This document shows, piece after piece, positions 1-14,500 of a stretch of 64,000 nt of DNA. Origin of the DNA: Margaritifera margaritifera (taxonomy: Eukaryota > Mollusca > Bivalvia > Unionida > Margaritiferidae); contig JAQPZY010001684.1 in NCBI GenBank assembly GCA_029931535.1, positions 124,001-188,000 on the forward strand, read 5' to 3'. Position 1 is the stretch's first letter. The number at the start of each line of letters is the position of its first letter. Position numbers and translations under genes: made by a program. The notes under the pieces were generated by a model. The model did not search any database, had not been told where the DNA came from, and saw only the letters and a program-made list of their open reading frames with translations.

Positions 1-502
1 ATACACACTGTAAATGTGCTTCATCATTCCTTACATGATTTATCGATTATAATTATTTTTTTGCATTGAATTCAGACACATAATGATCTATGAATAAATA
101 TTATACTTCTGTGTGCATATTTTCGATGGAATTATTATGGACTCACTCCTATGCATGCCATGAGATCGGTTGGTGAGTACACGTGTTGATCCTTTAACTA
201 TTCATGCTATACATTAGACATGTATATATAAATGTACCAGTGCATGGTTCTCTGAATAAAGTTAAATATTATATGTGCAATCTCTGTTTTCATTGCATGT
301 GTATTTCTCATTTAATATGCATTGATTTAAGATGGTAACGGTGCCAATGAGGCACGTTGTTTTCAGACCACAATTTACCCCCCCCCCCCATTTTCTTCAG
401 CTAAATGACTTGATTTTGTCTTGTTCGGTTATAGTACGGTTCAGGCATAGCACGATCTCGTTTTGTGGACCCCGACCATCGTGCTATAACGGGGTCCTAC
501 TG
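1..502. mobile_element. 3' end of a pogo/Tigger-type DNA transposon (partial)
   Basis: From about position 108 this stretch closely matches 54,735-55,166, the right half of the Tigger-type element nested in the DIRS copy. It ends with the terminal inverted repeat ggggtcctactg followed by TA, the target-site duplication expected for Tc1/mariner/pogo elements. The left end is outside the window. No transposase sequence is visible in this part. Confidence 0.8.
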
Positions 503-559
503 TATCACTCTTAGTTTTATTGGTTGAGAGACTCAGTCTAGGCATAAAAATCGTGAAAA

Positions 560-1700
560 GTACAACCCGACTAAAAAAGGTAGAGCTTTTAATAGAAAGT
601 GGACAGAAATATTCCCATTGATGAAGTATGTCAGCAGCCTCAGTGCTTTGTTTTGAGAACTCTTCCAAAAACATCAACAAAAAAGCAACTTCGTAGCGCC
701 TGGATGAACTTTAGGAAATTGGCATTAGTGGGGTATACTGCATGCAATGACCATGTAAGATCAGTGAAAGCCAAAAATAGAGCTAAGGACAACAAGCTGG
801 TAACAGTATTAGATACAGCATCCTTAACTCTTTTCATACCTGGCAAATTCATTGGAACATAACATGACATACAAATTCATGTTTTTGCTGCACTTTCTTT
901 GTAATGTCTTTAGAAAAATAAACACTCTTAGCCGGTGTGTGCAGAAAAGAGATTTGCCGTACATTACCATGAAGGAACATATTGACAGATTTGTAATATC
1001 ACTGGATGCTGAATACCTCTGAGATACACCCAATTTTTGTCCCTTCTGCAATGAGTTTCTTACTGTAACGCATGACAGCTGTCACTTCAAAGGGATAGAA
1101 CCAAAGTGTTCATCATGTGACAATGACTTGCCAGCCAAAGCAGTCCAGTTGGTATGGCTTATTCATGCAAATGTATGTGATAGATTCCCAGACCATGAGA
1201 TTTTTAATGCATTCACTGTGTTTGAGCCTAATACTTTTCCTGTCACAGTTTGGTAATGATCCCATAGACACTTTGATCTGTCATGATGGTCAACCAAAAG
1301 AGAACAGTGACGAAGTCATAAGGGCCAACAAAGTGAAGAAGGAGTGGGAGATTCTTAAGCACATTGTGTACAACAATTATAGAGGGCAATCAGCAGCTGA
1401 ATTACTGACAAAACTAGTTTCAATCAAATGACAGGACCCAAATGTGATTCATTTGATGGAAATTTCACAGGTACTTCCATTGTCAGTGTGGAATGTGAGC
1501 ACAGATTTTCACACCAGAATTTGATCAAAACATAGTTGCAGTCCAGGCTGAGTGTTGACACTCTAGATGAACTTAAGAGAATAAATCTTGTTGGTCTTGA
1601 TATGAAAGACTTTGATTCCATGCCGGCAGTCAGGAAGTGGAATGGAAATTGAAACAGACAACTGTATCAACAAAACAAAAGGAATGCTTACACCAAACTA
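560..1700 (+). pseudogene. Decayed hAT-superfamily / ZNF862-like transposase
   Basis: Translating all three + frames piecewise gives two recognisable blocks. Near 585-790: RKWTEIFP, NFRKLALVGYTACNDHVR and KAKNRAKDNK, resembling the N-terminal zinc-finger region of ZNF862/KIAA1586-type hAT proteins. Near 1330-1640: EWEILKHIVYNNYRGQSAAE, then in another frame ECEHRFSHQNLIKT and LSVDTLDELKRINLV, and finally AVRKWN, which is the hAT C-terminal dimerisation domain. Stops and several frameshifts separate the blocks and most of the central catalytic region is missing, so it cannot be functional. It lies directly after the Tigger end. Confidence 0.7.
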
Positions 1701-2427
1701 ATGCACTTTAAGTGAGTGACTTTACCATAGTGCAAAAGGGGTAATGTCATGATCGGTGATAGGAACACTGTGTATAAACTTATTGTTTGCTGCTACAACC
1801 TGGTGAGACCTATCGAGGGGTTTACATTTTTTTACAAAAAATGAATGTATATTACAAACAGTATATTCATGTGTACCTATGAAGTACGTCAGAATGTCCA
1901 TTTGCACTTGAGAAAATGTAAGGATCTGGGCTTCTTCAGTATGCACTTAACTAAATAAATACCCTCATTATTGAAGCTTAGGGTCACGATCGACATGCTT
2001 GCTATGGCCAGATTATTTGGTGGAGGGAAGGGGCAGCATCTCATCTGCTTTTGTTTAGACATTGTCTTATGAAAGGAAGAACTGTAGTGCAAAATACATT
2101 CAAATCATATCTCCTTTGAGTAGATACGATCAAATAAAAAACATTACTGATATGGTGACCGCTTTAAAGCAAAGGAGCTTATCACTATTTGTTATTTATT
2201 ATTTTGTTATGTCTCAAGCATCTCCATGATAATTAGGCACAGCCTAATTCTTTTACATATCAGCAGCATGGTGTTGTGACTTGACCCTGAAACAGCAGCA
2301 CACCAGAAAAATCATTTTTAAGTGACAAGTGGAAAATAGGTGAAAATGTTGCTTTAAAATGAACATGGGATGTACTGAATGGATGTTTGAAATAGAATGT
2401 ACAAATTCTACCTAACTTACCTTTTAG
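1700..2427. other. Intronic sequence without recognised content
   Basis: AT-rich sequence leading to the acceptor of the dsRBM exon. Short ORFs occur but have no recognisable motif. I see no repeat or RNA gene. Confidence 0.5.
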
Positions 2428-2548
2428 GTTTGTGTCGAGAGTGTACATGGATGACAAGGTGGTATCTGAAGCATGTGCCAGTTCAAAGAAGGATGCCAAG
2501 AACCAGGCCATACAGATGGCAGTGGATGACCTCAACATGGAGGAACAG
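2428..2548 (+). CDS. ADAD1-like: Exon a: C-terminal half of a double-stranded-RNA-binding motif
   Basis: The exon follows a pyrimidine-rich acceptor ending ccttttag and ends at cag|gtatat. It begins with one base that completes a codon from the upstream exon, then encodes 40 residues. The segment has the dsRBM second half: beta strand [12 protein letters not shown], then the [18 protein letters not shown] helix carrying the conserved KKxAK RNA-phosphate contact motif. The usual G-x-G before SKK is replaced by ACASS. The first half of the motif must lie upstream of the window. The exon ends on a complete codon, matching the next exon. Confidence 0.88.
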
Positions 2549-5500
2549 GTATATATTAACAGATAAAATAACTTATGTAATGGACTTAATACAACCAAAA
2601 ATATGCATTGAATCAGCATGTTTCCATGTTTTTGGTCTTGTTTTTGTTACCAGATAGCAAAATTTCGGTCTGACTTTTCCAGTGGTAAAAGTTGACTTGC
2701 AAGTTACAAGAGTTGCAGTACGTTTGAAATTGTTCAAGAATTTTTGCTTCCAGTAGAACAAAATCTACCATTTCATCTTTATAGTCATATTAATCATACT
2801 ACAATTTCAGCTGTTCACCTTCAGCTTTGATTGTCAAAATTTGAAGACTTTTTCAATTGAATTAAACATTCTGATAACTGTTAATTCAAGTAAAAAAAAA
2901 CTGCTTTTCGCAAACTCAGGATAAAATTATCCTACAGAGAAAATGTATAGGTTTTTTTCCCCATTATCCAGTGATCATCCTAGCTAAGGAAACCAATGGA
3001 CCCTCATGATGAGCCAAAGGTTACCCTATTTTAGGTATGCAAAATTAAGAATAACAATGGGCCATTTGACAATTTTAGGGTTATTAGGAAAATTTGATGG
3101 GCTGAGTATCTCTTAATATTGCTCTTGGAACAAATCAAAACATATTTGAATTGGTCCTACAGGGGGCCCATTCAAAATAAATAATAATAATAATAATAAC
3201 AATAACAATAATAATAATAATAATAATAATAATACACCTGTCTTAAGTAGTATGTTATGGTGTTGTATGTCCATCCAACTGTTAACATTTGCTAGTCCAG
3301 ACCGTAACTTCATAGGAGTTGGAGAGATGGAGAGATTTTCATGAAACTTTTCCCAAATATATATCATAACTAGATGGTGTGTCACATACAATAGACAGGT
3401 CCTCTGCCTCAAGGTCAATGTTACAGCAAGGGAAAATGTAATTTTGTCGACTTTTATCCTTGTCCAGAGTATAACTTTGAACCTCTTGAGATATTTTAGT
3501 GAAACGTTAGCCAATTGTATATCATTTATTAGATGATGTCCTATACCATAGCAATACCCTGTACCTCAAGGTCAAGTTCATGGCAAGGGACAATGTATTT
3601 CTTTGCCTTGAATCCTTTTCCAGAGTATGACTCTTAAACTATTTAAGATATTTTATTATAACCTTAACTAAAATTATATATCATGTATAGACAGCATCAG
3701 ATGCCATAGCCATTCCCGTTGCCTCAAGGTGAAGGTCACTGCAAGAGAAAATGTAACTCTGACATGTATACCATAGTCATGCTCCCTGCCTCAAAATCAT
3801 GGTAGAGGAAAATATCAATCAGTGACTTCTATCCATGTATAAGTATAACTTTTAAACTTTTAAACTAGTGAAGATATTTGAATGAAACTTGAGCCTTTTG
3901 TAATTCTTGACTTGACAGCGTCTTGTATATTCACAGTCATACTCCTTGCCCTCAAGGTAAAGGTCACATCTGTCACAGCAGGGTATAATGTAGGGATCTG
4001 ACCATTAATTAATTTCCCATAGAACTTAATGTTAATATATTCAAAAATATAAGTAAGTTCTTCATTAGCTTGGCCTACAAACCACACATGGTTCCATTCA
4101 TTAGAGTTAGAGACATTTTTTCATCCTTAAAAAACAGGTGCCTCGCAGCATATTTTTGAGTCTCGTGATGCTATACAGGGGGACTCCCTGGTCTGCACCT
4201 ATAAACATAGCCTCACACAAAGAGTACATATGCTATTTTGTCATTAGGAAATTAAATACAGGATATCAAAATAAAAGTAAATATTTTTCTTCAGCTATAG
4301 TACATAGATTGAAGTTTGTGAAATTAATAATGGAACAAACTTGAAACCATTTATTACCCAATAGGCACATCTCAAAATATTTAGTACTCTATTTTTTATT
4401 CCCCCACCAGTAGACTGGTTCCCTGGCTGTACAATAATTAGTGGTCCGATACCTGTAAGCCAGTGGCCAGTTTTCTTGTACAGGTTGTCACTTTTCAACA
4501 CCTACAGATATTTTGATGAAACTTTACCCAGGTCCACACCTAATCATATAGTAGATAAGTCCATAGCTCAAAGGTCAAGGTCATTAATAGGGAAATGGTC
4601 ATAATATGGGCATATCATGTACCATTTGCAGTGCTCTTGTTTTTCATTTTGAGGGAGTAACCCAGTTAGCCTACAGAAAACTAATCTGCCTAGGGATCCT
4701 CTTAAATGAATTCACTTTAAGTGTGTCTGTTATACTTTTCTTGCAAATTAACACTGGCCCATCTCTGAGGTATCCCTTATCATCTGCAAAAAGAGGGAAT
4801 TCTTGTGAAAACTTTCATCTAGCTGGTAATTTTGCAAATGGTCTATTGCTGCAGTGATGTCTTGATCAACAGTGTTAAGATTTTGTTTAAAGATTTTGAA
4901 ATACATGAGCAAGTATGGGAAAATCATACAAACATATTTTGCCATGAGACGAAAGAAACCTGAAACCTTCATTAATATCAGTAGCTCCTAGTGATCATTA
5001 AAGCTTTTAATTCCTAGGTCATGCACCAAAATCAGGTACTTACTTAATGGGTAATTTGCATGTTAGCAAGAAGAGAAGCTTGTCTTTGGTATCTTGATTT
5101 AAATATTGTGTATCAACTACAGTTAAACACACTGCAAATGATAGAAATTACCATGGTGTTTTCCGGTTGATATCTCAACTGTTATATGCAATTCTAAGTT
5201 ATATAGTGTAGTGCTGTTGTCATAATACTGCTGATGATGGAAATAAACATGTATAGATTTTATCATTATTTTTGCATTTTCAGCCATATTTAGCAAATCT
5301 AAACAATCTAATGGTCTCTCACTACTGACAAAACTGTCTGCTCTTAAAAATTAAAAATCACTCCTTACAAAATTTCCCGATGTGTTTGCTCCCTCTTTGT
5401 CAGGAAATCTAGGAGAAAATACAGCATGTATTTTATGGAATAATGTTTTGAAAGTTCTTATTGTCATTCAGTTGAAACAGGAATTGGAGAGGAACATTTC

Positions 5501-8500
5501 AGAGGAAGATTTTATTGGCTTGAAGTGCTACAAATTTTTTGAAGATAAACTCATTGAAGTGCCACAATTGCTACATGCCAAGAACTCCTTTGCTGTTTTC
5601 TTGGTGAAGAGAGGTAAACATGTAATTAATCTTTATTTCAACATTTCATTGTGAAAGTGTATAGCATGGATCATGCAATTAACAGAGTTGTTTTGTACTT
5701 CTGTAATCCAGGTTCAATATATGGCATAGGTGTTTGTAATTGACAAAATCATTTGTGGCCTCTAGGTGTTCTGTCCATCCTTCCATCTGGCACTCAGTGC
5801 AATTAGTCCTGTGGTTGTTATGGATTGCCATGAAACTTGGTAAATATTATAATTATCACCTAAAGATGCGCATATCAACAAATCACTTTGCTTCTGCAAT
5901 TTTTGTTTGAGATATTGCATTTTTTAGTCTTGTAGCATTGTATGATACAATCTCGTTAGAGCAACTAGTTCAGCAGTTTTTAGCTCTACAGGTCATAGAC
6001 CAGAAGAGTTCATGGAATGGCCTGTTGTCTGTCATCTGTAATCTGATGTGAGCACAAGTTTGTTATCGATAATCCTCCTAAACTACTTGGAGGATTGCCA
6101 TCAAATTTTACTAACACATTCATGCCAAGGTCTAGTTAGTTCTGAATGAAAATGGTGCTGCTCAAACAGCCAATATGGCCATCATGGTAGCAATCTTGAA
6201 AATCTTGTTATTGCTACTCCAGAATGGATGGTCATATCAACATAGGGTTTCACTAAAAGACTTCTTATGATACCGGGTTAGCCTCAAATGAAAATGGTGA
6301 CAATGTGATATCCAATATGGCCACCACTGCAACCATCTTGAAAATCTTGTTATCACTTATTCTTTTGAATTGAAAGTCATATTGACATGGGGTTTTCACC
6401 AGAAGATTTCTTATATTGTCTGGTTGGTCCTAAATGAAAATGGTTCTGTTGAGACATCTAATATGGCCATCACAGCGGTCATCTTGAAAATCTTGTTATC
6501 GCTACTCCACCTGAATGGATGGTCATATCAACATGGGGTTTTTACTACAAGACATCTTCTGATGTCTAGTTGGTCCTAGATGAAAATGGTGCCAGTCTGA
6601 CACCCAATATGGCCACCACAGCAGCCATCTTAAAAATCTTACTATTGCTACTCCTGAACAGAAAGTCATATTGACATGAGGTTTTCGCTAGAAGACTTCT
6701 TAGGCCAAAAAAAAATATGTGTTTCCGGTTGGTCGACCGTCCCTATTTCTCATTGCTGACCCTTGCACTTTTTTCCCCAATGCTTTTTTTTAAAAAAAAA
6801 AATTGTAAATCACATTACCGAAATTGATTTGTACATCTAATTGAGCCAGTTTTGCCCAGTACTTTGAAGCGCTGGAAATATTATTTGATTTATATATAAA
6901 GTTTTTAAAAAAAAAAAAATAATACCTTGCTATTCAAATTTTAAAACCAGTGCAATAGGAAACACACATATATTTTTTTTTTTGCCTTATAATGTCTAGT
7001 TAGTTCTTAATGAAAATGGTTCCCTTGGATATCCAATATGGCCACCACAGCAACCAGCTTGAAAATATTGTTATCGCTACTTCTCTTAAATGGATAGCCA
7101 AACTAACATGGGGTTTTCACTAAAAGACTTCTTTTGAAGTCTGGTTGGTCCTAATTGAAAATGGTACCCATCTGATGTAAATTATGGCCACCACAGTGGC
7201 CATCTTCAAAATCTTGTTATTGCTACTCCACCTGAAAGGGTGGTCATATCAACATGGGTTTTTCACTAAAAGACTTGTTTCGATGTCTAGTTGGTCCTAA
7301 ATAAAATTGTTGCCAATCTGATGTCCAGTGTGGCCCCAATGGCACCCATCTTGAAAATCTTGTTACCGATACTCCTTCTGAACAGAAAGTCATATCGGCA
7401 TGGAGTTTTCACCAGAAGACTTCTTATGATGACTGTTTAGTCCTAAATGAACATGGTGCCAATCTGACATCCAATATGGCCACCACAGCAGCTATCTTGA
7501 AAATCTTGTTATTGCTACTCCTCCTGAATGGAAAATCATATCAGCAGGGTTTTCACCAAAGACTTCTTATGGTGTCTGGTTGGTCTTAAACAAAAATTGT
7601 ACTGGTCTGATATCCAGTACGGCTGCCACAGTGGCCGTCTTGAAAATCTTATGGCTACTCCTTGATGGAAAGTCATATTGACATTGGGTTTTGATTTCTT
7701 ATGATGTCTAGTTGGTACTAAATGAAAATGGTTTGAATCTAACATCCAGTATGGCCACCATGGCAGCCATCTTGAAAATCTTGTTATTGTTACTCTTTCT
7801 TAATGGAAAATCATATCAACCTTGGCTTTTCACCAGAAGACTAATTATGATATCTACTCGGTCCTGAATGAAAATGGTGTCGATCTGACTTCAGATATGG
7901 CCATCATCTTGAAAATCTTCTTGTCACTATGCCTAATAAATGAAAAGTCATGTCTACATAGGATTTTCACAAAAAGTCTTATGAATGTCTGCTTGGTCCT
8001 GAATGAAAATGATTCTGATCTGACAGCCAATATGGCCACCATGGCAAACTCCTCCAGAAAAATTTCTGGTCATATTGATATAGGGTCTTCACCAAAAGAC
8101 TTTGATATCTAGTTGGTCCTAAATGAAAATTGTGCCCTGCAGACATCCAATATGGCTACCACAATGGACATATTGAAAGTCTTGTCACTAATTCTCCTAA
8201 ATGGATTGTCATACTTGTATGGGGTTTTCACCAGAAGTCTCCTAATGGTATCTAGTTTGTCATAAATGAAAATGATGCAGATTTTACATCCATTATGGCA
8301 ACCACAGCAGCTAATTTGAAAATCTTATCACTCAGGAATATCAGAGATAGTTTCAACACTCAGCAGTTAAAAAAACAAATGGTCTTATCTTGAATTCCTG
8401 AAAATTCTTTTTGTCAGTTGAGTGTCAGTGTTCTTGATGGATTGCCATGGAGCTTGGTAAATATTATGGTCATCACCTGAAGATGTTCATATTGACAAAG

Positions 8501-11500
8501 CACTTTGCTCCCACAATGTTAGTTTAGAGTTATTGCCCTTTTTGCTTTGTAGCTTTATGCAGAATATGACACACTCTTGTTAGCGCAACTAGTCCCATAG
8601 TTTTTTAATGGATTGCTATGGAACTTGGTAAATACTATGGTCATGAAACGAAGATAAGCATATCAACAAATTGCTTTTGATCCTGCAATTTTTTTTTAGA
8701 GTTATTGCACTTGTTGTCTTGTAGCTTAATGCTGTGTATGACTCAATCTCATTAGCATAACTAATTCAGCCGTTTTTAAAAGATTGCCATTAAACTTGGT
8801 AATATTATGGTCATTACCTGAAGATCTGCATATTGACAAATCACTTTGTACTGGACATTTTTGTTAAGAGTTTCTGTCCTTTTTGTTATGTAGCTTAATG
8901 CAGTCTGTGACACAATCTTGTTAGCACAAATAGTCCTGCAGATTTTGATGGATTGCCATGAAACTTGATAAATGTTATGGTCATCACCTGAAGATGCACT
9001 TGTCAACAAATCACTTTGCCCCATGATTTTTGTTAGAGTTATTGCCTCTTTGTTTTGTGGCTTAATTGTGCATGACACAATCTTGTTTGCACAAATAGTT
9101 TGGCAGTTTATCTTGCCATTTTTTTTAAGAGATCACTGTGAAACTTACTACATATTGTGATCATCATTTAAACATGCACATATTGACAATTCTTTGTGTG
9201 CCCATGATTTTTGTAAGAGTTATTGCCCTTTCTAACAGCTCAATGTGGTGTATGACAGAATTTTGTGCATTCGCCCTTGCAGTTTTTAGTTGATTGGTGT
9301 GAAGCTTAGTACGTACTGGCTTTGGTAACACTGTGTCTTTTAACTGTTCATGAAGGAATTAATTAACTAGATGATTTAATACATATTTATTAGTACCACA
9401 CCTATACAAAAAAGGTTACTGTGATTTACATTTCACATTTTACTACCTGAGATTAGGTTTTTGCATTTAGCTCATGATCACATAGGTTTTTTGCATTCTG
9501 TGTACAAACTGTCCTTTCTAGAATCATACAACTTAGCGGGGGATGCATCTTGATGAGCACTTCTCCCTCATTGCAGAAGTATGTCATTGTGGCTCATATT
9601 TTACACAAGTCTGATTTGTGTTAAATTGTTGAATTTGCAGTACATTTTTCTGACACTGTTCAAGCTAGAATCATGAATTTGGTGATGGTATGCATCTCTG
9701 CTAGTACCACCCATCCAACAAGAGAAGCTCATCATCTATGTTTAATCTTATACAGGCTTTGGTTAAGTTTTTGTATTCAGCTCATAACCACATGACCTGC
9801 ATTTTATACTTTTATAACAAAGTTTAAGTATTTGTATTTAACTCACGACTACATATATTTTTCCATGCTATACACGTTTTAGCCTGCACAAAAAATCTTT
9901 TCTGTATTTGGGAGTAGGAATTAATGTTTGTATTCAGTGGTAAAATGTCCATATTAATGAATATACACTGTATATTATGATCCGTTACTCTCAACAGGTT
10001 AACTGTGTATCGTATAATGTGAATGAATATAGCAATTAGATGAGTGCATACATTTCATTTGAGGCCTCAGATGTAGTGGCTAATCAACGTAATTAGTGAT
10101 GCATGAACTATGCATCTAAGGGCTGTTCCAGTAAAACATATACCCCCAGGGGGGAAGGCACTTTCAAATTCAACCAACCCACAACAGAAGCAATTTACAA
10201 AAAATTATGATCCACAGTCTGATGTTTTTTAATCGAAAAACAATGCCCCCTACAGAAGCGTATTATTTTACATAATTTCTGGCTAGGGGTTAGTGGTCGG
10301 TAGAAGCAATTTTAATTTTGGGTTGGGGACAGAAGCGATTTAAATGACAGCTGACCTGAGGTAACCTATACTGAATTCTTATATATTATATAATCCACTG
10401 TATATTTTTATTTGTATTCATACTTTATAATCAATCATCTTTTGTTCGTTTGTTTGTTTGTATGTCGGGCATGTATGTTTCTTCTACTGTAAAATCACAA
10501 ATTTTCTTGGTGCCTTATTATTTGTAGATGTCATGGTTCTGTCACTTAATACCTACTAATTTAATATCCATGAATCTAGATTTTAGAATAGAGATTTCTC
10601 TTATAATGCAGAAATCATGAATGTGCATCCTTACTAAACTTTCATTCGTTATGACTATGTATGTGTGCTCATTTCAGTGATTGCTATGTTTTGCTTAAAT
10701 TTCTTTGTTCTTAGGTATGCTGCTTTTGATTTGCATGATAGTTAAATCTTGTATTCCTTTAAATGTACTGTCAGATAATGTGATTTTCTTTTATGCTTTT
10801 TCAATAAATGTATTTGTAAATAGATATCACTTGATTTGTCAGAAGAAAAAAATTAATGCCAATGGAAGTGATGTCACATTATTTCTGCCTACTTTGACAC
10901 TATATAATTTCTTGTAAGAAAAATATATTTTCAGTGACTGATAGGTCTTATTTTTATGCCTTGTTGCATGACTAATATAAAATTAAAAAAAAGAAATATA
11001 GCATGTCGAACATTGTTTCATCATCATCCCTACTGATCAGTCAGATTATCATCATCATCAATGCCGATCAGTTTTCTACCATCATCGGGCCACAGTAAAT
11101 TAGTTCTTAGATTTTCATCCCACCTGCACCTCACTGGATGTAGTTAAAATACTTGATACAATGGCTGTCCCTGTCCTGGAAAAAAAAATTGTTTAAAAAA
11201 AAAAAATCACAATCCACCCTGAATTACATTAAAAAATGGATGAAAATCTAGGAATAATTTTCTTGACTCCAATGTACTCTTAAAATCAACATCATTGCAG
11301 TTCTCTGTCTCTGGTCAACAGCAGCATTAGTGTTGCTTCTATGATTTTTCAAAAGAGGGTTAACTCCCCCATCCAAGTTCCAAAAGTGGGCCAATTCTAA
11401 ATTCAATGGGACAAATTTGTCCCTCTCCCTTGAGAAATATGGGTCACACAGAAGAACATATTTCAAGTGATTGTAGAATCTTCAAAACAGGCAAGCAAAA

Positions 11501-14500
11501 GGTTATTGTGTGATTTATTGTATCTAAACAATGTTTTTTGCTTAGATACTTGATCCACGATTTAAAAAATATTTACCAATTGCAAATGTGTTCTTATTGA
11601 TGGTGTTCATGTATGTCAAGCATGGGTATAATAAAGTGTACAGGTTAGAAATGAATGAAGTTTTAAAATAAAACAAGAAAATGGAAAAACAAGAATACAA
11701 CTTTTTGAAAGAACTTTGTAATCGACTCTAATTGGTGTTGGCTACCATTTACAATATGGTGTAACTGTAAAATATTTCCCCATTTCATTTTCACCTAGTT
11801 AATGAGCTTCTAAGCAAAAAATACATAACAGGAGATGTATCTTTTAATGTTAGGTTTGAAAATAAAGTGGACGATGTGAGAACAGAATTCTGCTCAAGAT
11901 CATGGTCTGTCAAACTTGTCATGGACAAAAAACATACAAGAATTAAATATCCTTTACACCATTCCAATCACACCGTGCATGTGACTGCAAGAAAGACGTC
12001 TGCACTCTGTACATTTTTCAGCCTATAGGAGTGTAATATGTGCATAAGTTTGTTTGGGGAAAGGTTTAAATAGTTTCAAGTTCAAAATGATCGCAAAATT
12101 TATGTCTGAAAGGCCCCAATGAGCTGATAGTTTGGTAATAATTATTACGGGAAAGGGAGGGATGTTCTTGTTCCAAGACTTCACTACATGATATGAGAAC
12201 AGAAATATATCTGCTTTTGTACGCCATTTTATCCAGACTTGTTCTCTTCTTTTCGTTTAAAACAACATTAGCCCGCATCCAATCACACAATCTGTGCCAG
12301 TTTCAATCGAACTGTTGGGCTTTTGCTGCATAGGTTAATTCAATTTGGGCCAGCTTGTGATAAATCTTGGTATTCCCGCAATCCCATGTCCTAGTAGTAA
12401 CATGCTGGACTTTGAATCCAGGAATTGTGGGTTCCATATCCTGCTTCCTGTCTTTCATACAAAACTTCTACCCAAGGTGCGAGGAGACTCCATGGCAGAG
12501 TGGTGTAAGATGCTTATCTTGTGATCACTTGCCTCTCATTGCATAGGTTCAAATCCCACTCGGGCCTTGTATGTGATAATGTTGCCAATTACTTGAGGAA
12601 GGTCAGTGGTTCTAACCTGGTGGTCTTTGGTGCCTGGGGTCTTCTTCAGCAGTAAAACTGGCTGCCGTATATAAATTTTCTTGTGCAGAAAATGGTGTAA
12701 AGCTCATAATGATCTACCAACAACTTGAGGTCTCATCTCTATATGACCTCGGGTGTTGAAGAGACCTAAAACACCAAATCAACCAACTAATCAATAGCAA
12801 CACCAGCAGAAGTACTGGTTTATAATTTTTGCCACAGCTGTATGAGTGTATAAACTTTTACCATGGTAACTGTCTTTAAACCTTTGAATATCATCGATTA
12901 TGTTTTCTGACACTTATCTAATGAACAGTCATCGTCAGACTATGCAAACAGACTTATATGTTAGTAGCTCCGAAAATTTTACATTTTCAGCTCAAACAAA
13001 TTTAAATTTTCTCTAGCAATGTCTATTGTTCTGACAAGATCTATTTATTATAGCTTATTCAAGCTATATTTAACCCTATCTGGAGATGTGCATAGTCCGA
13101 TAAATATTTTTAACAAACAATCTGAAGATGCATGAATGTTTTTCAGTGATACATTTGGATTGAGTAGCTACTAGAATCAATAAACCAAGAAATCAAATTA
13201 ATAAAGTCTGTCAGGCAGAAGCATAACTATAATCTGGCAATAGATTTTCTGATCTCTAAATTTGTGAGACATTTTTGGCTATACTGTTTCAGATGATAGA
13301 ATCACCAGAATGGTCAGAACAGGTCAGAACAGAGGTAATCACCAGAATGGACAGTTAAAATAGATTTAATTCATCTTTTAAGTAGCTTAATTCACTATTT
13401 TTTTTAGTTAACTGCCCACCCTTTATTTTCCTCCCTTTAATAATTCTTCTTCGGGATGAGGAAACAATGTCATGCACATTAAAGAATAGGAACACTTATG
13501 CTCATCTTTATCATTATTATATACTTCAGAAACAGTCAATTAGCTTAATGTTGTTGCTACAGGTCGATACCCAGCAGTATTGACTAGTTAAGTAAAAATA
13601 TTCACCTCTTCCTTACATGGTAAATATGTGCCGGCATTCATAAAATTCCAAGCCCATTCCAATGATTATCTCCGTTCTGATCTGTCTAGTGATTCTGTCC
13701 ACTGATACTCTTTGTCTTGTTTTTTATATGTATCCAAATTTGTCACATGCATATCCGATTACTTTGCTAATTGCTTGTCAACCTGAGAATGTGTATATCA
13801 ATGTGAAATGGAACTGGGAGACTGAATTCCAAGATGGTAAACCTCTACATTTTTGGATGTATTCCACTTGGATTCCTTGTTTCCATAGAAAACTAGGGAG
13901 TTCATCAACTCCCTATGCTGACTGAACACACTGTATGATAATGTCAGAGTCAAACAAATACCAATGAAATCCTAAAACCTGGTCATGTTCTCTCTACTGC
14001 GGAGATGCTGCCAGGAATGTATCCAGAGTGGGGAGGGGGGTCTCCCCCCTTATCACCAAAACAAGCGGGGAGGGGGAAGAAATGACCAGTGTTCAGTATT
14101 CACCCAACACTTAAATATCCCCATCTCTCTTTCTTACTGCTCCACTCTGTTAGGGCTCTAGTGAAATCAAAATCCTCAAAAGATGTCCCCTCTAGTTGTA
14201 CAAGCATTAATCTGTTGATTGTTTCTGAACTTGATGTGTTCCTTATCTGTGTGTGAATATTTGTTCTGTGCTGGGAAACCCCCTTTCACAGTCTGCTGTC
14301 TGAAGGGGCATACCCATAGCTAGCTTAGCCAGCTTGAACAAGCTGTTAAACTGTTCTTTGTGGTTGTTATGTACAATTTTTCACATCTCATAGATATTGT
14401 GTCCCGGATATCTCTGTTCCAAAATAAGATTTTTCACTAGCATGAACTCTGCCAAAGTTTCACTTTCTTGAATACAGTGCTTTGCTGCCTACTCTGCCAG

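Larger units (their letters stand above)
5780..10125. repeat. Composite satellite-carrying element, copy 1
   Basis: Several tandem repeats stand in fixed order: a 170-bp unit (2 copies, 5,780-5,985), a head region, a 145-bp unit (6,130-8,350), the 170-bp unit again (8,370-9,300), a roughly 330-bp unit (9,300-9,900) and a non-repeated tail (9,950-10,120). Parts of this order recur at 27,430-30,420 and 36,130-37,700, always finishing with the same tail. The tail ends in a short perfect hairpin at 10,098-10,116 (gatgcat, 5-base loop, atgcatc). It may be one mobile family with expandable internal arrays. Confidence 0.6.

Noticed and set aside
13662..13925. 87-codon ORF with a hydrophobic start
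   Set aside because: No family resemblance, no splice or promoter support, length expected by chance.
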